This document shows, in pieces, positions 34,021 through 42,878 of a DNA stretch of 64,000 nucleotides. This stretch comes from Streptomyces sp. TS71-3 (GTDB lineage Bacteria; Actinomycetota; Actinomycetes; Streptomycetales; Streptomycetaceae), in NCBI RefSeq assembly GCF_018327685.1, contig NZ_BNEL01000001.1, positions 992,001 to 1,056,000 on the forward strand, given 5' to 3'. Position numbers and translations under genes: made by a program. Within the stretch, counting starts at the first letter, position 1, and every line of letters starts with the position of its first letter. The notes below the pieces were generated by a model that searched no databases, was not told where the DNA came from, and saw nothing but the letters and a program-made list of their open reading frames with translations.

Positions 34021-34326
34021 TCACGCGGCACCGCCCCCCTGGCCGTCGACCGCCTCCAAGACCTCAGCGAGCCGCATCACCGCACTCGGCCAACCGGCCA
34101 GCCGCACGACGCCGCGCCCGTCCATGTCCGTCGAGGCCGCCGCCCTCACCTCCGACAGCTCAAACCCCGCACCCAGAAGCGCCCGGTTCAGCCGATCAGC
34201 CGCCCGCCGGGCTTCCTGCCACCCGGCTACGTAGTCGACCCCGGCAACCCACAGACCCGCGTCCGAACCCTCAAGATCAAGACCATCCCGCAGCCAGTCC
34301 TCACCCGAGCCCATCACCTTGTTCAC
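34021..34326 (-). CDS. AICE-associated hypothetical protein
   Basis: A 101-aa protein read from GTG 34326; ATG 34314 is an alternative. The sequence VNKVMGSGEDWLRDGLDLEGSDAGLWVAGVDYVAGWQEARRAADRLNRALLGAGFE is a mixed alpha-beta fold without recognised family. Preceding bases give agaggcaggg as ribosome site. It stands alone between the long inverted repeat and three hairpins. The function is unknown. Confidence 0.6.
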   Translation of the reverse strand: MNKVMGSGEDWLRDGLDLEGSDAGLWVAGVDYVAGWQEARRAADRLNRALLGAGFELSEVRAAASTDMDGRGVVRLAGWPSAVMRLAEVLEAVDGQGGGAA

Positions 34327-34385
34327 CCCTGCCTCTGAGCTATGTAACGGATCATCAACTTCATGTGCCCGAGGCAAAAACGCAG

Positions 34386-34557
34386 CGCGACGGCCCCGGT
34401 ACCATCAGGCACCGGGAACCGTCGCGTTCCCAGCCGGGCCACCCTTCGCTTTCCTAGGGCAGATGGGGTGGCCCGGTCTCGGTATGAGTTGGTGAGGCGC
34501 GGCTCCACAAGCGCGGAGGACGAAGGGTCCCCCAGGGGAGCCGGGGAACCGCGCCTC
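34386..34557. terminator. three consecutive perfect-stem hairpins
   Basis: CGCGACGG/CCGTCGCG (34386-34426, with an inner CCGGT/ACCGG), CCGGGCCACCC/GGGTGGCCCGG (34434-34476) and GAGGCGCGG/CCGCGCCTC (34494-34557). They fill the gap after the 3' end of the HATPase gene. One would suffice as terminator, so an added role is possible. Confidence 0.7.
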
Positions 34558-34648
34558 TGGCCGGAGAGGTCAGCCTCCGACCATGGACCGGGCCGCTGCT
34601 CACGTGCGGTGGCAATGGACGAGAGCAGCGCCCCGGGGTCTGTCAGGC

Positions 34649-35194
34649 CTAGAAGGCCCTCAATCGGTCGAGGTCGAAGCGGCACCACACGCTCTTGCCG
34701 CCCTTGATTCCTGGTGACCACCACACCGACTCGGCCAGCCGCTGAGTGATCAGCAACCCGCGCCCCCGGTCCGGCAGCATCGCTTCGAGCAGGCCGCCTG
34801 CCAGATTCGGCGAGACGAAGTCACCGGGTGGAAGATCAGGGGGAGTCGAATCCTCATCCGAGACCGCGAGGATCAGCACCTCGGGCCACGTCATCACAGT
34901 CACGTCGATGCGCCGCCCTGCACCGGGCTCTGCCAGGTGGTTGTCAGGCACGGCGTGATGCACGACGTTGCCGACCAGTTCCGAGACGACGAGCTGAGCA
35001 GCGTCAACCGCATGCGGCAGCTTCCAGCTCTGGAGCGAGGAACGGATCATGTCCCGCGCCGCTTTCGCACAGTCCGGCGACTCGGCGTAGACCGTCAGCG
35101 AACGGAAATGCCCGGTCGCCGGATCATGCACCGAGCGAGGGGAAGCGCCCACCGTCGAGGCGTTCGCTGCATGTTTGCTCTCCTTTGCCACCAC
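34649..35194 (-). CDS. HATPase (RsbW/anti-sigma-like) regulatory protein
   Basis: A 181-aa protein with the N box ELVGNVVHHA and G box GRGLLITQRLAE of histidine-kinase-like ATPases (HATPase_c_2), as in SpoIIAB/RsbW anti-sigma factors. It lacks kinase dimerisation and sensor parts. Streptomyces has many such orphan proteins beside XRE regulators, as here. It starts GTG 35194 with ggaggg upstream. It is divergent from the XRE/TPR gene through shared operators. Confidence 0.85.
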   Translation of the reverse strand: MVAKESKHAANASTVGASPRSVHDPATGHFRSLTVYAESPDCAKAARDMIRSSLQSWKLPHAVDAAQLVVSELVGNVVHHAVPDNHLAEPGAGRRIDVTVMTWPEVLILAVSDEDSTPPDLPPGDFVSPNLAGGLLEAMLPDRGRGLLITQRLAESVWWSPGIKGGKSVWCRFDLDRLRAF

Positions 35195-35291
35195 CGCGTT
35201 CCCTCCAGAGCACTGACGGGTTCCGTAGTCCGTTGATCTGCGGCGACCAGTGAACGACGCAGGAGGTCAAGGCGGGAGCGTTCACAAGGGG

Positions 35292-35339
35292 GTTCACATG
35301 AACACCAGCGAGGGCAAGGGGGTTCACCAGTGAACCCCC
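35292..35339. promoter_or_regulatory. TTCAC-type palindromic operators
   Basis: GTTCACATGAAC (35292-35303) and GGGGGTTCACCAGTGAACCCCC (35318-35339, perfect 10-bp arms) are both preceded by the direct repeat CAAGGGGGTTCAC or its part. Their location in the HATPase/XRE divergent gap suggests binding by the XRE protein. Confidence 0.8.
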
Positions 35340-35397
35340 GGGTTCAAAAGCTGTGACACCATGGACACTCGCCGTCATTCTCGGATGGGCAGGGAGC

Positions 35398-36762
35398 ATG
35401 AGCCGAGAGCCGAACGAACCGTTGATCTCCCTCATGGACGAGGCCGCGTTCTCGAACAAGGGCCTGGCCAAGCGCATGCGTGATCTCGCTCAGCAACGCG
35501 GCGAAGACTTGAAGACAACCCACGTCGCCGTACAGCGCTGGCGCGACGGGAGCGGCATCCGGCCGCAGGCAGCCTTGATCATGGCGGAGATCTTCAGCTC
35601 GAAACTGAAACGTCGTATCACGCCAGGTGATCTAGGCCTGTTCGGCGAGCCGGAGTCACGCACGCCCCAACCAGTGGCCTATGCCGCCTCCTTACCCGAA
35701 GCGTTGTCCGCGCTGAGCGTCCTTACCGAGGAACAAACCGAGGCCACGACGAGCAGCAAACTAGTCATCCCGGACGCGGATCTCAGTTCCGCCGTCCTGT
35801 CATGGATGGTGACGCGGACGAATGAGGTTCAGGCAGACCGCCCAGCCTCTCAGCATGTCGGCATGCGCGATGTACGCGCGATTCGCACCGCCACCGAGAT
35901 GTTCATGCGACTGGATTTCCTGTACGGCGGCGGCCACGGCCACAAGGCCTTACGGCACTACTTCCGCGAAGAAGTGCTACCTCTACTCAACGCCAGTTAC
36001 ACAGCGAAGGTCGGCCAAGCTCTCTTCACCGTAGCCGCGGAGACCGCCGAAGTGCTGGGTTGGATGGCGTACGACATTGGAAATCACGGTCTAGCGAACC
36101 GCTACCTACTTCACGCCCTACGCCTCACCCAGGTCACCGGGGACCGTATGTTCGGCGCGTCCATCCTGGCCAATCTCAGCCACCAGGCAAACTACCTGGG
36201 ACAGACATCACGCGCCCTGCAACTAGCCCGGTCCGCCGTCGAAGGAGCCAAGGACAGCGCCACGCCACGTGCCAAGGCCATGTACACGATCCACGAAGCC
36301 CGCGCTCTGTCCAGCGTCGGCGATCGCTCCGGCGCGGAACGCGCCATGAATGAGGCAGAACGCCACCTAGAGAAGGCCACACCTGATGGCCCGGAGTGGC
36401 TTTCCTATTTCGATGAGGAAGAACTCATCGGCGAGTTCTCGCACTGCTTCCGCGACCTCAGGCGACCCGCCGAATCACTTCACTTCGCCGAAGAAGCCGT
36501 AGCCAGAACCGACCCGCAATATGCACGTACACTCGGCTTCTGCCGCATGGTACTCGCCGAAAGCTATCTCTTGAACGGTGAACTGGAGAGTGCGATTGGC
36601 GCGGCAACTCAGGCAGTCGAGAAAGGCGAGTCACTACAATCGACTCGCTTTGTACGCTACGTGACCGACTTCCAGCAGAAAATCGGCGGTAACGCCGGAA
36701 TGCCGATCGTGGCTGACTTCAATCGTCAAGTCACCGAGGCTCTGTCCAGCTTGGAGGAGTAG
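35398..36762 (+). CDS. XRE-type regulator with C-terminal TPR region (NsdA-like)
   Basis: A 454-aa protein. It starts MSREPNEPLISLMDEAAFSNKGLAKRM with ggag upstream. An N-terminal helix-turn-helix-like region (KTTHVAVQRWRDGSGIRP) is followed by about 300 residues of helical TPR-like repeats (ANLSHQANYLGQTSRALQLARSAVEGA; DLRRPAESLHFAEEAV). Streptomyces NsdA and related proteins with this layout control sporulation and antibiotic production. The GC content is lower than in core genes. It probably acts with the divergent HATPase gene. Confidence 0.8.
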   Translation: MSREPNEPLISLMDEAAFSNKGLAKRMRDLAQQRGEDLKTTHVAVQRWRDGSGIRPQAALIMAEIFSSKLKRRITPGDLGLFGEPESRTPQPVAYAASLPEALSALSVLTEEQTEATTSSKLVIPDADLSSAVLSWMVTRTNEVQADRPASQHVGMRDVRAIRTATEMFMRLDFLYGGGHGHKALRHYFREEVLPLLNASYTAKVGQALFTVAAETAEVLGWMAYDIGNHGLANRYLLHALRLTQVTGDRMFGASILANLSHQANYLGQTSRALQLARSAVEGAKDSATPRAKAMYTIHEARALSSVGDRSGAERAMNEAERHLEKATPDGPEWLSYFDEEELIGEFSHCFRDLRRPAESLHFAEEAVARTDPQYARTLGFCRMVLAESYLLNGELESAIGAATQAVEKGESLQSTRFVRYVTDFQQKIGGNAGMPIVADFNRQVTEALSSLEE

Positions 36763-36775
36763 ACGACCAATCCGG

Positions 36776-37693
36776 TCAGTACGGAAGCCACCGACGCGGC
36801 GCACGCTCATCACGCAGCGACACCATCCGCCGGCCGAACTCCGCAGCCACGTCCTCCCCCTCGGCCACGTTCTGCATGAGCCAGGTCGTCATCTTGAACT
36901 CCTGAATGGCACACAGCGTTTGGAACCCTGACCAGTCCCTCAGGTCCCGCCCGTAGGCCCCCACGAAGTCGGCGTAATGCTCGTCCGTCACCCACCCGAG
37001 CCGGTCGTACTCGTGCGCAGCCACCTCAAGATCCCACTCAGGGTGATCAACACAGAAGTTCTCGAAGTCGATCAGATACACGACTCCATCGCGCCCCACC
37101 ATCAGGTTGTCGGTGTGGGCGTCGCCGTGCACCGGCCCAAGCGGCGACTCGAACCGCAACTCCTCCAGCTTCTCCTTCAGCTCCTGCCTCCGCTTACGCA
37201 AGAACTGAAGATCGTCACTCGGTATCCCCACAGCACGCTCAAGCCTCAGATCAGCACGCCCGAATGCGTCGTACCGAGGCAGCTCCAGACCCTCCGGAAG
37301 CGCCAGCGCATGAAGGTCACGAAGGACTGCACCCAACTCCCCGTACGTAGCTCCCCGGCCCTCTTCAACGATCAAGTGCCAGAAGGTCACCGGATGACCA
37401 TCGATCACAAACGGCTGCTCAAGATCGTCAACGACGCGAGCCGCCGGGAACCCCTCCCGCGCCAGCCACCGTGAGACGGCGACCTCTCGACGCACCGAGG
37501 ACAGATACTCGACCGACCGAGCGACGCGCACGATCACCTGCGCCGAACGCAACCTGAATAGAGCGTTCTCCCCCAGACGGATCAGCTCTGCCTCTCCGGC
37601 ATCGAGTCCCGCAGTTCGGCACGCGGCGGCCAGCACCCGCGCAGCCCTCGCCGACGTGAACCCCGCTTGCGCTCGAGCAGCGTCAGCCGCCAT
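36776..37693 (-). CDS. aminoglycoside phosphotransferase (APH) family kinase
   Basis: A 305-aa protein. A kinase-like N-lobe (IRLGENALFRL...VIVRVARS) is followed by the APH catalytic loop GPVHGDAHTDNLMV (His-Gly-Asp...Asn) and metal motif YLIDFENFCVDHPEWDL. The start at 37693 (MAADAARAQAG) is chosen over a longer frame of low-complexity sequence. APH-fold kinases modify antibiotics or small metabolites, and the substrate is not predictable. A fragment of a related gene lies at 51936-52083. Confidence 0.85.
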   Translation of the reverse strand: MAADAARAQAGFTSARAARVLAAACRTAGLDAGEAELIRLGENALFRLRSAQVIVRVARSVEYLSSVRREVAVSRWLAREGFPAARVVDDLEQPFVIDGHPVTFWHLIVEEGRGATYGELGAVLRDLHALALPEGLELPRYDAFGRADLRLERAVGIPSDDLQFLRKRRQELKEKLEELRFESPLGPVHGDAHTDNLMVGRDGVVYLIDFENFCVDHPEWDLEVAAHEYDRLGWVTDEHYADFVGAYGRDLRDWSGFQTLCAIQEFKMTTWLMQNVAEGEDVAAEFGRRMVSLRDERAPRRWLPY

Positions 37694-37881
37694 GCCCGCA
37701 CCAGCTCCCCTAGTCGCGCGACCAACCAGCGCACGTCTACGGGTGACCAAACCCGACGCACGCCGGACACGACGTAGACGCTACCCAGCAATCGCTGCCA
37801 TCGGCGAGGGTGCCTGACACACAACCACGCGCCGAGGCAAAGCCACTCCAGATCCGCTAAAGGTGAGGCAGAATCAGGTCC

Positions 37882-39789
37882 ATGAGATTGCCAATCGTTG
37901 CGGGATGGCCGGCCTGTACTGTGATGAATTGCGAGGCGGACCAAGCGGGCTATGGTGAGGATAAGTGTGTAACCCATCTTTCTGAGGGGGAGTTGGGAGG
38001 ATGGTTGTCGCGACTTGGGCCGGAGGCGGAGATTCATCTAGCTCGCACTCAACTCGCCAAGGGTACCCTGGACCAAATTAAAGGAGCTGTCACGGGACAG
38101 GACGACGTTCCTCAATTTGGCTATCTATCGCTCAGGAGGGCCGAAATCGAGGGCGGTGTTGATCTTTGTTATTCGCGATTTTCTAAAGAGGTAGATCTCT
38201 ATGGATTGAAAGTTTCTAAATATCTGGATTTTGAAGGAGTCCAGGTATCGGGAGGGCTCGATGCAAACTTCATTGAGGCGCCCCAGGGGGTCGACTTCTA
38301 TCGAGCTAAGATAGGGGGAAGTCTAAACCTTGAGGGTTCGAAAGTTGGTGAACAGGTTAGGGTCGCGCGATGTGATATAGATGGGTCTTTCCTGCTTAGG
38401 GGATGTCAGGTAAGTGGCAATGTGGAGTGTTACGAAGTCAAGGTATCTGGGCCCGCTTACCTATCTAATATGCAAGTCGTTGGAGATATTTCTTTTCGTA
38501 ATTCATCATTCTCTGATGGGGTTCAGTTTTTCTATACAGAAACTTCCGGGTATTTTAACGTATCGGACTCCGAGTTCTCTGGGTTCGTGGAGTTTGAGGG
38601 GTTGCGAATCGCCCACGACTTGATATGGGAACGTGCATCCTTCCGAGATGACGTGACTTTCGACAAGGCAGACCTGTCGGGTTTGGTGCAGGGCTCATGT
38701 CTTTTTTATAAGGGTGTAAATTTTATACGTACTATTTTTCGATCTGCTGTTATAATCCAGGCTTGCGCACGCCGAGTGGACTTCTGGGGAGCGAGATTCG
38801 AGGTAGGGGGCACGCTGCTGCTTCGCTATGCCATGGTGCGCATGACCGGTGCAATCCTTGCAGGTCCCACAAGCCTCGTTGCCTTCAATCGCAACTTCGT
38901 AGATATATTTGGCGACCCTATGGATGAGTTCGTGATTCCGCATGAAGACCCAAACGTGAAACTGCTGGATATGGGCAGTGTAAATGCGGGGAACTTGACG
39001 CTTGTAGACATCGATCTCACGCCGTGTCGTTTCGCCGGAGCTTTTAATCTTGATCAGCTCCGGCTCGAAGGGGAGTGGAATTTCGGAACTCCACCAAGTG
39101 GGCGCGTCGGTATTACTCCATTTACTTGGGCGAAGCGTAAGATCATCGAAGAGGAACGACAGTGGCGCGCACTTCGTAGCCATCCACTAGTGCTGAGAAG
39201 CGGATGGGGGGATCCACCGGACAATCCGCGTGATGTTCCTGGAGTTGCCGCACTGATGACTACCTACCGGCAACTTCGCAAAGGGCGCGAGGACGCGAAG
39301 GACGAGCCAGGGGCGAACGATTTCTATTATGGCGAGATGGAAATGCGCCGCCATAATCAAAGCTGGGGAAAGGGCGAGCGGTGGCTCCTGCAGTTCTATT
39401 GGCTGTTGTCGGGCTATGGCATCCGTGCCTCGCGCGCCTTCGGATGGCTCATTATCTCAATGATCCTTACGATACTACTGATGATGGGATTCGGCCTTCC
39501 TCAAGATTCCCCGAAACAGGAAGCTGCAGGGACTGTACCGCCCGGCGGTGGGAAGGTAACTTTCGAGATCGACAAGGAGGACCCGAGAAATCCCATCGGT
39601 GACCGTTTTACCAGCAAGCGATTCGAGAGAGCGCTTAACGTGACGCTCAATTCAGTGGTGTTCCACTCCAGCGATCAAGATCTAACGACGACTGGTACGT
39701 ATATCGAGATGGCCTCACGATTCTCCGAGCCGGTTCTGCTAGGACTTGGCATTCTGGCGATCCGTGGCCGGCTCAAGCGTGGAAGCTGA
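37882..39789 (+). CDS. low-GC membrane protein with pentapeptide-like beta-helix repeats
   Basis: A 635-aa protein. After an N-terminal region (HLSEGELGGWLSRLGPEAEIHLARTQL), repeats of about 20 residues (VDLYGLKVSKYLDFEGVQVSG; SLNLEGSKVGEQVRVARCDIDG) run from about 80 to 390 and should form a right-handed beta-helix. A helical part and one clear membrane span (AFGWLIISMILTILLMMGFGL) follow, then a conserved end (VVFHSSDQDLTTTGTYIEMASRFSEPVLLGLGILAIRGRLKR). Codon use is strikingly AT-rich for Streptomyces, a mark of foreign origin. Similar proteins are sometimes annotated as membrane-associated oxidoreductase without evidence. The function is unknown. Confidence 0.8.
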   Translation: MRLPIVAGWPACTVMNCEADQAGYGEDKCVTHLSEGELGGWLSRLGPEAEIHLARTQLAKGTLDQIKGAVTGQDDVPQFGYLSLRRAEIEGGVDLCYSRFSKEVDLYGLKVSKYLDFEGVQVSGGLDANFIEAPQGVDFYRAKIGGSLNLEGSKVGEQVRVARCDIDGSFLLRGCQVSGNVECYEVKVSGPAYLSNMQVVGDISFRNSSFSDGVQFFYTETSGYFNVSDSEFSGFVEFEGLRIAHDLIWERASFRDDVTFDKADLSGLVQGSCLFYKGVNFIRTIFRSAVIIQACARRVDFWGARFEVGGTLLLRYAMVRMTGAILAGPTSLVAFNRNFVDIFGDPMDEFVIPHEDPNVKLLDMGSVNAGNLTLVDIDLTPCRFAGAFNLDQLRLEGEWNFGTPPSGRVGITPFTWAKRKIIEEERQWRALRSHPLVLRSGWGDPPDNPRDVPGVAALMTTYRQLRKGREDAKDEPGANDFYYGEMEMRRHNQSWGKGERWLLQFYWLLSGYGIRASRAFGWLIISMILTILLMMGFGLPQDSPKQEAAGTVPPGGGKVTFEIDKEDPRNPIGDRFTSKRFERALNVTLNSVVFHSSDQDLTTTGTYIEMASRFSEPVLLGLGILAIRGRLKRGS

Positions 39790-39915
39790 GGGGTGGCTGC
39801 ATTGCATGTCATGGGAAATACGAGGGGGCCCCGGCGCCTGCGATCGAGCATAGTCGCTTTCGCCTGCGGGTTGCAGTACCCGGGGTATTGCAGCCTATGT
39901 GACCTGCCTGTGGGC

Positions 39916-41205
39916 TCACGGGCGAGTGATACGCATGCTTGGTATGTTCCCCTTACCGGTGCATGAGGTCTTGCCCTCTCGATGCAACCCTTTGATGGCA
40001 GCCCGTATGTGCATCTGCCGTGCTTCACCAAGGGCAAGTCCCATGATCTCGGCATGGTAGCGATTCACGCTTACGGCAGCGTGCTCCTGCAGCAAGCCGA
40101 GAATGTTCTTCTTGATCTCTTCGACCCAGCCGCGTTCTCGTTGGTTTTCTTCTTGCTCAAAAATGTCTTCCTCATTGAAGAGCATCCCGTCAGCAGGCGG
40201 TGGGAGAATTTCACGGCGCCACTGCGCTTGAGCGTGGCTGATTGCCTCGCCGAAGAGCCAAAGTCCATCTGTGTGGCGACTGAAAAGTACCAGATGATAG
40301 GCCGGTTGGTGATGCTCACGATTGCGCACCGGGATAGTCCATGAGTGTGCCCTCACGGCGGCACCGACTCGTTTCGCGAATCCGTTTGCTATACGTTCGA
40401 CTGCCTCCCGGTTGTCTTCTGAGTTCTGGTACTCGCCACGCCACCAGTCCCCTCCACAGGCAGCGTCCATCGCCTCCAGCGTCGCCTGCTTCCCCTTTGG
40501 TGTCTTGGTGCTTACCAGTAGCCCGCCAATTCGGCGCACTGCGTTGGCGTTGAAGTTCAGCAGCACCTCGGTTGCATCGCGACCGGTGGCTCCGGCTGGT
40601 TCACGCGACCCGAACAGCTGAGTGGTTAACGCATCGAAGCTGAGTCCCAGGCCGAAGGGGTCGATGAACGCAAGCAGTGGTGATCCTTTCGCTTGCTCCA
40701 AGACGTAACCTAAGTGCTTCTCGACCTTGCCCTTGAGCGCTTCTGCAGTCAGGCCGCGTTCACGGGCTTCCGCGACGAGCTGGTCGAGGCGTTTGAAGTC
40801 TGCAGGACGACGCTCGATGAAGTAGCAGTCGAGCTGACGGATGCTGGCCACGTCGGCCGCTGAGTCCAGAATCAGAGCCGGTGACCCGGGCGTTCCGTCT
40901 TCGTAGCGGCCAGGGCCAGCGTAGCCGTCCAGGTAGACGACGCGGCCGCCTGGCGCCCACCTACCCACCTTCGCCACGAACGGCTTGACGTACCGCTGAA
41001 GGATTTCGTGTTTCAAGAGGGCGGCGGCCTTCTTGCTCACGAAGAACTGACGTGTGGCGTCAGTGACTTCCTCGCCGGCTTCTTCGCCACTGAGTAGGAG
41101 TTCTTCGTCCTCTACGTGCTCTGGCTCGACCAAGATTCCGCCCCCTCTGTCTTGGATGCAGTTGCATTTGACATTTTGGGCCGGATCGCGAGCAAGCGCA
41201 TCCAC
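39916..41205 (-). CDS. TcmP (three-Cys-motif partner protein)
   Basis: A 429-aa protein from GTG 41205; the start is uncertain and a TTG about 25 codons in has a better ribosome site. TRQFFVSKKAAALLKHEILQRYVKPFVAK leads into a Rossmann-like LDGYAGPGRYEDGTPGSPALIL, and later AFIDPFGLGLSFDAL. This is the TcmP family, named because its gene sits beside the three-Cys DUF5131 protein, exactly as here (45-base gap). The fold suggests S-adenosylmethionine binding, but no reaction is known to me. The codon bias is relaxed. Confidence 0.85.
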   Translation of the reverse strand: MDALARDPAQNVKCNCIQDRGGGILVEPEHVEDEELLLSGEEAGEEVTDATRQFFVSKKAAALLKHEILQRYVKPFVAKVGRWAPGGRVVYLDGYAGPGRYEDGTPGSPALILDSAADVASIRQLDCYFIERRPADFKRLDQLVAEARERGLTAEALKGKVEKHLGYVLEQAKGSPLLAFIDPFGLGLSFDALTTQLFGSREPAGATGRDATEVLLNFNANAVRRIGGLLVSTKTPKGKQATLEAMDAACGGDWWRGEYQNSEDNREAVERIANGFAKRVGAAVRAHSWTIPVRNREHHQPAYHLVLFSRHTDGLWLFGEAISHAQAQWRREILPPPADGMLFNEEDIFEQEENQRERGWVEEIKKNILGLLQEHAAVSVNRYHAEIMGLALGEARQMHIRAAIKGLHREGKTSCTGKGNIPSMRITRP

Positions 41206-41250
41206 CTTGATGCGATTACTTAGCTGACTTGTCCTGCTGCTGGGTAGCCC

Positions 41251-41997
41251 TCAGGCCGTGACAGGCGTGGGCAGTTCGTCCCATGTGCGGCCTTGGAGGA
41301 GGCGACCGTTGGCTTTGGGAGTACGTCCTCCCCACTGCTTGAAGAAGAACGCCACATCGCTGTCCTGGCATGCATCGCGAATTGATGTTGCCCAAGCCTC
41401 ATCCATCGGTCGGTGGCGGGGCCCGGACTCGCCGCCAGCGATGACCCAGTGGATCCCGTCCAGACGCAAGTCATCTAGCGGGCCGAGTAGTGGCTCACAA
41501 GACAAGAAGCGGACTGCGGCTGGCACTTGGCGTAGGTCATCGATTCGCGGCAGCTCTTGGACCGTCTCGACCGATACACCCATCCACAAGTTGGTTGGCC
41601 ACTCCAGGCTGTCCGCAACCTGGCGCAGGCGCCGGGCCCTCTTGGTTAGCACCTGGTACGTGTGTTGAGGGGTGTCGGCGATGACGTGGAACACGCGTCG
41701 CACGTACTCAAGAGGTACACGGGCGTGGAAAAGGTCAGACATGGAGTTGACGAAGACCGTTCGAGGACTGCGCCACTGGTAGGGGACTTGGAGGACGTCT
41801 GGGTGTAGAGCGACGCCGAACCCCGGGCCAGATGTCCGAGGGTCTCCGTCTTTCTGGTACTTGTCCGAGCCCATTGCCTTGAGCCGCTTGGACAGTGCTA
41901 GGGCGTAGCAGTTGTCGCACCCAGGGGAGACCCGGTCACATCCGGTTGTGGGGTTCCATGTGGCTTCGGTCCACTCGATGCTGCTGCGATCGCTCAC
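41251..41997 (-). CDS. DUF5131 (phage Gp37/Gp68-like) three-Cys protein
   Basis: A 248-aa protein from GTG 41997 with ggggagg upstream. The defining cluster is WNPTTGCDRVSPGCDNCYA: Cys20, Cys27, Cys30 (C-x6-C-x2-C). It probably holds an iron-sulfur cluster in a radical-SAM-like barrel, with later motifs SCEPLLGP and VIAGGESGPRHRP. Homologues occur in phages and mobile elements and pair with TcmP. The two genes are in one operon. No substrate is known. Confidence 0.85.
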   Translation of the reverse strand: MSDRSSIEWTEATWNPTTGCDRVSPGCDNCYALALSKRLKAMGSDKYQKDGDPRTSGPGFGVALHPDVLQVPYQWRSPRTVFVNSMSDLFHARVPLEYVRRVFHVIADTPQHTYQVLTKRARRLRQVADSLEWPTNLWMGVSVETVQELPRIDDLRQVPAAVRFLSCEPLLGPLDDLRLDGIHWVIAGGESGPRHRPMDEAWATSIRDACQDSDVAFFFKQWGGRTPKANGRLLQGRTWDELPTPVTA

Positions 41998-42173
41998 CGG
42001 TTGCCTCCCCTTCTCGCACCACACGGACTGCACGCAACCGTATGCGACGACACAACGACCTCGTGCGGGAACAGACACCGCCCTCCAACCACCGGACCTC
42101 TTCATCATTCAGGCCTCTTCAGCCCCTAGGAGGCGTCAGGGAGTGTCACACCTTGGCGGCGCACGGGAGGGTG

Positions 42174-42345
42174 CCTGAAAGCGGCACCGGGCCAATCAAC
42201 ACCGCTGGACCGGCTGCCCTGTTGATCCAGGCAGCAAGTAGGAGGGCACCAGAATGCCCCACTGACCGAGACCGTCCAACGCCGACTTGGCTTGACCTCC
42301 GTCCCGCCGAGTCCGCGGCGCTCGTTGCTGTCACTTGATCGCTGC
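42174..42345 (-). pseudogene. partial duplicate of the adjacent small membrane gene
   Basis: Stretches such as ctgccctgttgatcca and actgaccgagaccg repeat the 5' part of the neighbouring gene (42640-42740). Minus-strand reading gives AAWINRAAGPAVLIG, matching AAWINRAAGPAGVIA there, but the frame is not sustained. It is a decayed tandem duplication between DUF5131 and that gene. Confidence 0.65.
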
Positions 42346-42753
42346 ACCTGGTACCAGTGCGACCAGGGCTGAGATGAAGCTGCCTATGCCGGCGAGGGTG
42401 ACGATGGTGGCCTTGCCGTCGGAGAACAGGCCGGAGCAGAAGGCGCGGACCTGGCGGCGGAGGATCAGCATCCGGAGTTTCTGGAAGCGGTGCTGTCGGA
42501 TGTGGCAGCCGAGGAGGAGTCCGTGGGCGTTGTTGCGGCACCCGTCCAGTCCGCCTCTGATGCGTACCTCTGCGCCACATGTGACGGGGGCCTGGAACAG
42601 GCACCAGATCAGCAGAGCAGCCGAGAGGGCGATCACCCCCGCCGGTCCGGCTGCCCTGTTGATCCACGCAGCGATCAGGAGGGCGCCGACAAGCACCCCC
42701 CACCACTGACCGAGACCGCCCAACGCCTTGCTCTTGGTTCTCGAAGTCGCCAT
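42331..42753 (-). CDS. small integral membrane protein of integrative elements
   Basis: A 140-aa protein. Two N-terminal membrane helices (GVLVGALLIAAWINRAAGPAGVIALSAALLIWCLF) are followed by a Cys/His-rich segment (CRNNAHGLLLGCHIRQHRFQKLRML) and a final membrane helix (ATIVTLAGIGSFISALVALVPGA). The Cys-His region may bind metal. Such proteins recur as cargo of Streptomyces integrative elements, but I know no function. It is the last gene before msrA. Confidence 0.65.
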   Translation of the reverse strand: MATSRTKSKALGGLGQWWGVLVGALLIAAWINRAAGPAGVIALSAALLIWCLFQAPVTCGAEVRIRGGLDGCRNNAHGLLLGCHIRQHRFQKLRMLILRRQVRAFCSGLFSDGKATIVTLAGIGSFISALVALVPGAAIK

Positions 42754-42878
42754 GCCGGGATACGTCCCGAGGCGAACGACGCTTCATGCTCCAAGAGGTC
42801 AGCGTGTCTGGAACCCAGTGCTGAACGGCTCACTTTCGATGACACGCTGTGGTTGGACGCTCCCTGTACGGAATCGGG

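Noticed and set aside
36776..37693. Antibiotic resistance determinant
   Set aside because: The APH fold alone does not show aminoglycoside specificity; no resistance context is seen.
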